A DNA stretch of 64,000 nucleotides from contig NC_133026.1 in the NCBI RefSeq assembly GCF_048771995.1, positions 9,926,001-9,990,000 of the forward strand. Direction: 5' to 3'. Each line of letters opens with the position of its first letter. The first letter of the stretch is position 1. A program made the position numbers and the translations under genes. Positions 39,878 to 49,700 of this stretch are shown piece by piece. The DNA is from Taeniopygia guttata (lineage: Eukaryota; Chordata; Aves; Passeriformes; Estrildidae). The notes beneath the pieces are model-generated. The model was given only the letters and a program-made list of their open reading frames with translations. It was not told where the DNA came from and did not search any database.

Positions 39878-40396
39878 CTCAGAATCACAGAATGGCTCAG
39901 GCTGGAAGGGAGCACAGTGGGTCACCTGCTCTTTCCATCATAAGTCATTAAGTCACCTCTTTTCAGCAAAGAGGTGATTGATGTACTACACTTATTGAAT
40001 TAGAATATGACCAGTGGGTCACCTGGTCCAACCTCCTTGCTCAAGCAGAGCACACGGCACAGGATTGTGTTCAGGTGGTTCTGGAATGAGGGAGTGAGGA
40101 GTGAAGGAGACTCCACAGCTCCTCTGGGCAGTCTGTTCCAGTGCACGGTCACCTGCACAGTAAAGAAGTTCTTCCTCATGTTCAGCGGAGCTTCCTGCGC
40201 ATCAGTTGCTGCCCATTGCCTCATCTCCTGTTGCTGGGCACCACCCAGAAGGGCCCGGTCCATCCTTTTGGCACCCTGCCATAGATACCTATACGCATTT
40301 ACGAGGTCCCTTGTCACTTGTCTCTCCTTGAGGCCGAGCAGAGCCAGCTCCCTCAGCCTTTTCTCGAAGGAGAGATGCTCCTGCCTTGCTGGAGCC
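39878..40396 (-). mobile_element. CR1 LINE, minus orientation, next to the DYNC2I1 promoter
   Basis: The plus strand shows the reverse CR1 tail AATCACAGAATGGCTCAGGC, then after an interruption GTCCAACCTCCTTGCTCAAG, CTCTGGGCAGTCTGTTCCAG and CTCAGCCTTTTCTCGAAGGA. On the minus strand the body reads LSFEKRLRELALLGLKERQV, typical of the CR1 ORF2 C-terminus. The element is split by 83 bases at 39929-40011. Its truncated 5' end falls directly at the edge of the CpG island, about 140 bases before the DYNC2I1 start codon. Confidence 0.9.
39929..40011. mobile_element. 83 bp insertion flanked by a 14 bp direct repeat, family unknown
   Basis: The CR1 is interrupted here. The 14-mer CAGTGGGTCACCTG occurs just before (39915-39928) and again just after (40012-40025), and removing one copy plus the insert rejoins the CR1 consensus. 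This looks like a target-site duplication around an inserted piece. The insert holds a perfect 10 bp hairpin (39953-39962 with 39968-39977, loop of 5). I do not recognise its family. Confidence 0.65.
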
Positions 40397-40720
40397 CGGA
40401 CTGCCCCGTCCGTGGCGGCGGGCACACAGGCGCATCCATCGCTCGGCGCGCGGCTGCCGGCCCTGGTTGCCGGGGCGGGCCCGCACGCAGCGCCCGAGCC
40501 CGGCCCCGGCCCCGGCGGCGGACGCGGCCTCCGGCCCCATGGAGGGGGACAAGGTGAGGGGCAGGGCCGGGGGGCAGCGCCGCAGCCTCGTCTGCCGCCC
40601 CCGAGAACCCCCGCGGCTCTGCCGGGGCCGGCCCGTGGCTTTGTTTGTCGGCGCGGCCGTGAATCCTCCCCGCCAGAGCCGGGAATTCCTTATCCCGAGG
40701 CAGAGGGGGAGGATCCGTAT
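40380..40720. promoter_or_regulatory. DYNC2I1: CpG island over the DYNC2I1 start
   Basis: Dense CG and GC-rich sequence surrounds the start codon at 40539. The island is short, and its left edge is cut by the CR1 element ending at about 40396. It is the likely promoter of DYNC2I1. The start site was not resolved and no TATA box was seen. Confidence 0.8.
40539..40553 (+). CDS. DYNC2I1: DYNC2I1 coding exon 1 (five codons)
   Basis: ATG starts MEGDK, followed by donor GTGAGG, phase 0. It parallels human MEPGK. It lies in the CpG island. The exon is placed by the start codon, the donor and the phase fit with exon 2. Confidence 0.85.
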
Positions 40721-43700
40721 CTCCTGCAGTAGCTGGCTGCGGAAATACCCCTTGTTTCACGTCCTAGATAAAAGCGTGTTTGATTATTGATGCTCCTGCT
40801 AATTGCCGAGCTTTAGTTCTTCAGGAACACACGTAACTTCTGCATTAAGGTGTTAAATTATTGAAGGTTTGTAGGACTGCGGAATAAAGGGAACAAACCC
40901 ACACGCGCGTGTTAGCATCAATTCCTGTGTGACGTTTTCACCTGCAAAAGCAGCGAGCTGTGATGGAAAAGTGACTTTTGATCTGAAATGTCTCAGGTGT
41001 GTCGCTGTGAGGGTGCCAAAGAGCCAGAGGCAGGAGCAGCCACCCTGAGTGAGGAACCCTCCTTTTGCTGCTTCTGTCAGCCCTGCTCCTACCTATTTGA
41101 GGGCTCTCAAATTGGCGACTCTCACTGGAAATAAATGTTTACATGCAAAGATAGATGTTTACATGCAAAAAATAAAGTACTTTTCTCTGGCTTAAAAATT
41201 AAAGACAGAATTTTGTCTTTCTGTTCTGTGTCTTGTTATTTAGAATCACATTTAACTGGGTTGTTAAATTAGTTAAAAACAGTATGTTCTGAAAACCTCT
41301 TATCTTTCTAGCTGTGAGTGAAGAAACCCCTGTTCATCTCTTTCAAAATTTATCTAAACTAACAAGGTTTCTTTTTCCACTGACTGCTTTATCTTTAGAT
41401 AAAAGGACAGATTCGTAACTGGTAAAAATGTTCATAGATTTTTTTGAGTTCAGTAAATCAGTGGCATTTCATATGAGCTGAATGCTCTCAGGTGGATGAA
41501 TTAAGCTAAACCCCAGTGTCATTTAAGTAACAACTCTTAATCTGGATTTAAATGAGTATATAAGTACTTCTAAATTAGCAGACAGGTGAGGAAGTTCAAT
41601 AAATCCTTTGGAGTTTGTTTGAAACGTTATTGTGTAGACATTTACTTAGAGGCACAAGGGACTCGACCCTTTATAAAATATCTAATTTCCCCTGTTTGTT
41701 TATTATACTTCTGCAAAACCAGATATTTAAGTGGAAAGTCATTGTACACAAAAACAACAACTTCTGGTTGTGGTGGGGAGGTGAAAACTGCAGACCCCAG
41801 AAAACTGAGATATATATTATTGGCTGCCAGAGAACCACCTGTGAATGTGTGCTGTGTGCTTTTTGCCTCAGTTTGGAAATAAATCTGAAGCTGCCTCATC
41901 TGATGTTGTCTGTTGGTCATGCTGATTTTATGCTATTAACATCATTAGCATTCTTTGTTTGCTGATACATACACAAATATTGTCTAAATCCAAAACATTA
42001 TTCTAAATGGGTTACTGTTTGAACATTCTGCTCTCTTCCCATCCATATCCTTCCTTCCAGGTGACTTTGACATAAGTTCTGTTTAGTTTCTTAGGCTTTG
42101 TTAAATCTTAACTTAAGAAAATTATCAGCTTTGGTTTTACTTTCTCATCTGACTTTCTGCAGTAGTAAATATTTACATTCTTTGTTTTTTTCCCCATTTT
42201 TTAAGTATCAGAAGAAAATAAAGCTGAAAGGGCACTTTATGTTTGATATAAATACTGCCTTCTTGGGACTGCTCATTGACTTCAGAAGTTTACCAGTCCA
42301 CTACAATCTTCTTTAAAATCCAAATTTGAAAAGACAAGATCTTTCTCATGTAGAATAGTTTAAAATATATATATGCTGTTAAAATACTGCCTCCATATAA
42401 TGAATTAACAAAAAAAAAAAAAATTTACACCCTATGTTTATTTTCTTCCACCAATGCAGCTCATCAATACAATATTTATCAGTGATTATTTTGTTAATCT
42501 TCAGTAGCTTTTGCCAAATCTAAATTTGAGAATAAGGATAGCTTGATTGTGTCACATTGGATATGGGCTTCATCCTTCAATGAACTAGTTAAAATATTCA
42601 ATAGATTCTAATTCCTCCTTTCCCTTAGAGATCTCAAACAATATGAATTTTTGTTTAGTCTCTGTAACAGCAATCAAGCAGCCAAGTGGAGGAGCTCTGC
42701 AAATGCAGATAGAAGAAATATAACTTATTTTATTAGAGAGCACTCTTATGAAACAATCATGTGTACTTTGATTAGTTTCATTATCTTTTTGATCTTCTTC
42801 AGTGCTACATACAAATATTTCATGTGAAGTCAAGTTACACATGAAGTCTGAGCTTCAGGCCTCTTCCAGGTCTAGGAAGGTGAGATTTACTGAGCTAAAA
42901 CAAATTATTGTTTGCATGATCTTTTCAGTGAGACTTGCCATATGTACCTTGATCCTTTCCTTAGAAATATGATTCATTGTTAAATTATTTACTTTGTCGC
43001 ACTACGACACGAAATAACTCACACACTCACACTGAGATCAAAAGAGCAAAATGAAGTAACTTTTATTTCTGACCTCACAATATATAGCATTCCAAAAGTG
43101 ACAGTGGATTGGAGAATGAAATTGCCACCTCTCCAACCACACTGGTCAAACCAACAGTTCATCAGTTCTCTCCTCCCACAAAGATGAATGCAAAATAATC
43201 ATTATTTACATGAACAGTGTGTGAGAGCTCCAGTAGAAATATGTAGACATCAGAAGGCATAAAAAACTTCTTTTAAAAGAACTTTTAAACTTTTAAAAGA
43301 ACAGGGTGGCATCACTCCTCTCTGCGAATTGGTTACTCAGTCTTTTCTGCATTTTCTGTTCTAGAAAAGAACCAAAGAAGATACTTGGAAAGCAGAAGAA
43401 CTTAGGAAACATCTAAAGGTGGATTTATTTTATTTCTGCTAGTCTTCATATTAAGCTGCCTTACAGCACTAGAATTTATTGGTGGTCTAAACATAAAAAG
43501 TTGACTCTTAGTTCTAAATTAGGTAAACGGAAATAATGCATTGTTAAAGTAATCACACAGCAGTCAATGGGGTGTGATTTGCTGGTCGCCCAAATCCAAC
43601 AGTTCTGCTTTATATATATTAGTCACTTTCCTAAAATGCATATTATCTATTGTATTTATTATTATTAAATCATATTGTATTTATTATCATTATCTATCAT

Positions 43701-46700
43701 GTTTGTCCTGTGTTTTTAAACTGCTTAATTACATTATCCCCTGGTCAAATAGGCATTCAGGCTGCAGTCAGTTACATCATTGATATTTATATTAGGTTTG
43801 TGTTGTATTTTTTAAAAGCTGTTTTCCAGTATGTGTTATTATTATTCAATTTATTAGTTTTTTTCAATAAGCACAGACATAATGTTAGTATTTACAAAGT
43901 AAACCTAGAACTATATCAGCATTTTAATACAGTTTGGGAAATTAAATACATATTTAGTAATCCAGCTTTTTTTTTCCCCACATGAATATAGTCCTATCAA
44001 AATAGATTGCTGGATTATAATGTTAGATTTTTAAATTTTATTTCAGGCATTACTACCAGATAGTCAAAATGAAGACCGAAAACACAGAGAAAAGAAACTG
44101 CAGAGAGAGAGGACTGTTCATGACACAGACCCTAACAGACATGAACGCAGAGACAGAGAGAAGAGCAAGGAAAGAACAAGAGAGAGAGAGAGGTTTAAAT
44201 CCAGTGAAAGGGACAGGGATAAAAGGAGAGAGAAAGAAAGGGAAAAAGAACACCAGAGAGGAGACCGAGAGGGACACAAAGTTCAAGAATCGTGGGAGGA
44301 GAGACACAGCATACTAAAACATAAAGACAGGGAGACTGATAGAGAACGAGACAAAAAGCACAAGAGATATGAGATAAAGCAAATAGATCCACAAAATTAC
44401 CTGAAATCATTGGAAGGAGGAGATACAGAACATCACAGAAGAAGAGAAATCAGGCATCGTTTGGGTAAGTAACTTTGGGTTGCTGTTGTACTTGGAAATA
44501 TTTTATATTTAGATAGGAATACTCTGAATCCATATCCCATCTTTGCAGAGAGGATAAAACAGGCAGGTGAGAGTACCTACTGGCATGTGTGTTTTATGGA
44601 ATGCTTTTTTAACTTAGTTTTTCTTTGATGCATTTAAAAAGATTGATGCTTATTTCCCTTCCTCTGAAGAGAGGATGGACGTCACTGGTATTGTTGGTCA
44701 GTGCCTAAACACTGTTCTGAGTGATCCCTTCACTTGCAGGGTGATTGCTGAAATCAGTAGCATGTGTCATTACTCTTAGCATGACACAAGCCTGGAGGGA
44801 TTCATTAGGAGAGAAGAAGGAGTAACCACCTTTGGAGAGAGAATTTAAACGGGATTCCTTTTTGGAAAGCTCTTATGTAAGAGAAAGCAAATTGCTAAAA
44901 TACTATTTTCTACATGCTAGAGTTAATTATGTACAGAATCGGAATATTATAAAATCTGTTCCCTAATTTATACATCTGTTTTCTAGAGGAGGAGAAAACA
45001 AGAACTGAAGAGCGAGAAAGAAGACATAAAGCACTGAAGGTAAAGGAAATTAGTGACGTGTTTCCGTAACAGGATAAGATAAAATTGTAGAATAATGAAG
45101 AAACTGGATCAGACTGTATTTCCCAAGAAATCCAAGAGATGTATAGATAGTAAGGTGATGACAAGTGTACAAAACAAAAACAAAATATATCTCAGCTACC
45201 CAATTTTAAGGACATATTTCATTCTCTTTTTTAAAGTAAACATTAAATAAAATTTTTGTTGCAAAAATTGCTTCATTTTTGGTGAGTTACATCAAAAGTT
45301 TACATCTGCTATTTATGCATTTATTACAAGGGTAATTGATGAATGTACATTCTACTTCAGACCACCTAGTAGATAAGAATTACTTTTTTGTGTGAAGAAC
45401 ATATAATTCAAAGAATTTTCTGTAGCAAAGTGTGCACTGTCCTAGAAGATGCACCAGAATCTCAAGTGCAGTCATAATTTGAAACTTGTTATCATAGGAA
45501 ATAATAAAAAAAAATGGCTAGAAGAACCATGTGGCAGAAAGACTAAGTACCTAAAATTCAATAATTTTAATGGTCAAATATGGATAGATTTGTGAAGATA
45601 GAATGGTCTTGGGGAACTTTTTAACCATTTAATATTATTTTCCTCTTTGCAGGATAATGATTTAAGAAAGAAAATTGAAAAATTTTTAGCATACAAAGTT
45701 GAAGAAGGTGAACATGTGCACAAGTTAGAGAAACATCAGGAGTTGGATAAAGAGAGAGAAAGAAAACACAGGCAAAAAAAAGAACATTCTATTGGGGCAG
45801 AAAAAGAGAGACTTTCTAAAGAGAAAAGTCATAAACATTATGGAAAGGAAGAGGAAGAAAAACATAAATCAAAGAGATCTAAAGAAAAATCTTCCCATGG
45901 AGACCAAGAAGACCCAGCAGCAGAAGCTGATGAGAGAGTAAAAAGTAGAGAAAAGGAAAGAAAGAAATATGATACAAGGGTAGGTTTTGCTAAAACATTA
46001 CCTTATCACTTACTTTAATTCTTAGTATATTGTTAATAGAAGAATAATAAAATTGGTAGAATTTTAAATCAAAATTTTCTGAAATTTGAGGCTAAAGTGG
46101 TGGATGAAAATACTACATCTGCATTTAAGTATGCTAATTCAGAATTGATTCTTTCCATAAAATTTGAACAAAAAAAAATTGCCTTTATGTTAGAAACATA
46201 TTTTATTCATAAAGTTCTTTCTTGCTATGAGTTTTGAAATTTTTGCAAACACTTTGAAGTGGAGATGTCATAAGGCTTGAGGTCCATTAAAGTTTATTGG
46301 CTGCCTTTGTAGCAAAAAAGATTTTAATAGAGGCTACTTTTATGTTGTCTATGAAGGGAGCACAACTATCCAACTCATAAGTAGGCAGGTGAATACAGAC
46401 CTTTTATATTTGTGGGGTTTGCTCTACTTCTGAAGCCATAGAATATCTTTTATGTTTCTACTACAGAGCATGATGTTATATCCTAGAGACTTAATCAATA
46501 ATTTGTCATTTTTTACTGATTTTATAACTATTTATTCAGCAATACTGAGAGAAGGAGTCTCTAGTCATTTGTAACTCTTAAAATCAAATTAATTTTATGA
46601 GACATACAGCATTTGAGATGGTCTAGGGTAGTTTCTTCTGTTGCCTAAAGAGTGAAGATATACAAACTTCTGAAATAAAAATTCAGAAATATATTTTCTA

Positions 46701-49700
46701 GTGACAATATGAGTAATTTTCAGTGTAGGGACCCTCCATGAGTGATTCCTAAACTGACTGACTGCAGCAGACAACAAAAGTTTATCGAGGGCTTGCTTAA
46801 TGTTTGACTTCCTTGGAAATGTACTCAGTGGGAATACACCCACTGATGCTTCTGTCCCAGAGTTGGTATTTTATTTTCTGTTTCTGGATAGAGACAAAAA
46901 CCTTTATCTTAAACAACGTATTGAATACATTTCCAAACTTAAGCAAACCCTTAAAAGTGCCTGAGACTGTTCTTTGTCCCTCCATCCAGTTTGTGTGAAT
47001 TGTAGTGCATACTGTTAAAGTCTCCTACTGTAATTTTTTGGAACAGGCTGGCCACAGCCTTCCAAGGTCAGCCCTTAGGCCCTGCCAGTTTTTAAGAGCA
47101 TCTTTCAAGCAATGACTGAAATAAAAAATAGTTTGTAATTGAAACAATTCATTAGCAACCTTTCTTGCTGTTTGATGAGAGTACTACTAATACAGGGTCA
47201 TATACATACTCCCTCCCAGCATTTCTGACTCATGAATATTGTGACTTATTTCACAGAACAGTGAATACAAAAAGGAGAAGAGGATTCAAGAAGAAATGAG
47301 CCATCAGCTTGTACGGTAAATTCAGAGATTTAAGATAATTATATACTAGATGGTGTCTACTAAGGTTCAGTCACCACCAAACCTATATGCATAAATTCTT
47401 AATCTCACATATCTGGGGATAATGTAATTTTTTTCATAGGCCCAATAGTACAGCAATTACAAAAAATCTGTGTGTTTCCTCTAAGATGATTCAGATAAAA
47501 AAATGTATGTATTTGTATTCCTTTAATTATTTTTCTTCATTAGGGTAGCAAGAAATATTTTTCAGTCATATATATTAATCTGGGCACTTAGTTTTGGAGA
47601 CAGACGTGCTGAATTTTGCCACCTGGAAATTCACTATGTAGTCAAGTGGACACATGTAAGGTTCATGATGAACTGCATAGGACTCTGTTGTTAAGTTTGA
47701 GTATCAGTACTCAGTTCCTATCCTAGATGGTATCTAATACATTATATTTATATATATAGTAAGTTTGCAGTTGAATATGAAAAGAAAAATTCCAGATACC
47801 CTCAGTAGGATCAGTTAAATTTTGGGATTATATTTCTACGTTTTATTACTAGCAATAGAGAACTTTCCTGTATATTCTAGCACTTAGAATTCTTTAATTC
47901 TCGAGCCTTGTAAAATTCTTTCTGAAGGCTCAAGGCTACACAACTTTCTGAAGTCTAATTCTCTGAGTACATGGCTGGTTGCAATCCTCACTCTTAAACC
48001 CTAGTTTAGTTTACTGGCTCAATACAAGTCTGGCTTGTTTGCTTCTGGGGAGACAGGCAGTGAAGTCACTACCAGTGTTGGCTCAGCATTACTAATGTTA
48101 AACGTGGGACAAACCACTTTGGCTGAAGTGAATTTGCGGAAGTCTGATGCTGTGCAAAACTAAAAAATTAAATATTTCAGAATACACACATATGCTACCT
48201 GGCAGCTGCACTCCGCTGTGTCAGCAGTGCTGAATATTCAGGCAGTGTTTTGTTGTTTGTTTGCCTGAATATTCAGGATGCTGGGGCTGTGGCTGAGTCA
48301 TTGTTTTTGCAGAGCTTGGAAGAAGATCCTAGCCATTCCTGAATGACAGGGAAGGCAGTATGGTTTGGTGAGATGTCCTGAAACCCTGGTTCTGCTTCAA
48401 ACACAGTTAGTGTTGAATCACTCCAATTTGTTATGGCACGATCCAGCCAAATTTTAATTTTTATTGTTTCCTTTTCCTGTGTTTGTCAATCCCAACAGCA
48501 GTAGATACAAATACTCACATAAGAAGTAAAATATTCTCTTCTTGAAGTATGATACTCTCTGCTGACTCTCTACATATGAAATAATCAAATAGATTCTTGA
48601 GGAGCAAAGCTTGTTGTTGATTTGCTCCGGCTCTCTGACCCTGATTGTATTGTCCTCATAAAGAAGACCCCTGAATGAAAAACCAGGTTTGAAATCAGTC
48701 TTTGATTTATAGCTTTTGAGCATATTGCACCAACCTGATCTTGATCTCCGGTTTGCTGCAGATATTAATACAAGCAATAAATGTGTGGGGTTATGAATTT
48801 TTTTCCTCACTACTTTTTCTTGCCTTTTGATGCAATTATAGGTGTTACATTTGGACAAAGTTTTTCAATTCTTGGCCATTAATCACTTGGTTATTTCATT
48901 ATCCTTTTGTATCACAGACATCCATAAAAATACTTGTAGAAATATTTCAGTTAAGTAGAAATTTCCAACTGTTCTTTCCTTTTCAGGAAAAAAGCCTTTT
49001 TTTTTTTACTAAAAGAAACAAAATCTCCCAAAACCCAAAACTGAAGCAGAACTGCTTTCTTATGAGTTAACCAATAACATTGTTGTTCTCTTTTTTAATA
49101 GGACTGTAAAAGATAAAGGAAAACTTGTTGAAACAGAGAACATGGACACAAGACAAGAGGTAAAACTAAGGGAGAGGAAATTATTTTTATATTTTGAATT
49201 TATTTATTTAGATATTTTTAAATGGACATGTGCAGACAGAACCAAATTTTCAGCAAGTCTGAAGCTGTAAAGACTTGGGTTTATTTGGAACAGTCTGTGC
49301 AGATACAGCTTAACTCTACCATAAAAACTTTAAGAAGTTTTGTGATATTTTAAACTTACTGATTCAGCTCACCTTTAGATGTGAATTTCTGTGGTGAGGA
49401 TCTAAATTTCATTTGTAGCTTGTGGAGAGAATTAGGCAGTTCAGTCCTCTTCTATTTAAACTCCTTTTCCATTATCTTTTCTCTCTTCATTGGCAATAGG
49501 AAACAACCCAGGAGGGTGAAATTCCTGCTTAAGACCTGACTCAACAGAGAGACTTAAATTCCAGGGGTTTGCATTGTATGCTGTTAATTTTTTTTTATAT
49601 TTATTGCTCCAAATGCCACAGCCTTCAAAATATTCCAGCATGACTTCCTAATCCTGCTTTGTATTGACAATATATTGATTTTCTCTATAAATTCTTTAAA

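Larger units (their letters stand above)
32587..40538. other. Intergenic region between divergent ESYT2 and DYNC2I1
   Basis: About 8 kb separate the two start codons. It contains the outer half of the ESYT2 CpG island (to about 33.1 kb), a GTT/T/G low-complexity tract near 33.6 kb, AT-rich unique DNA without recognisable genes from 33.7 to 38.0 kb, two minus-strand CR1 elements (38.07-38.81 and 39.88-40.40 kb) and the DYNC2I1 CpG island. Short open frames here show no domains. Confidence 0.85.
40554..43364 (+). other. DYNC2I1: DYNC2I1 intron 1
   Basis: This 2.8 kb intron contains a 20 bp tandem duplication (41135-41174) and an inverted LTR fragment (42995-43316) that ends about 50 bases before exon 2. 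Short open frames near 41.6-41.9 kb have no recognised domain. Confidence 0.85.

Noticed and set aside
40007..40732. A 241-codon plus-strand open frame running into DYNC2I1 exon 1
   Set aside because: Its first half is reverse-strand CR1 sequence and its second half is CpG-island sequence in a different frame from DYNC2I1.
47041..47100. GGAACAGGCTGG and following bases, resembling CR1
   Set aside because: Only one short phrase matches and the CR1 tail order is not followed.
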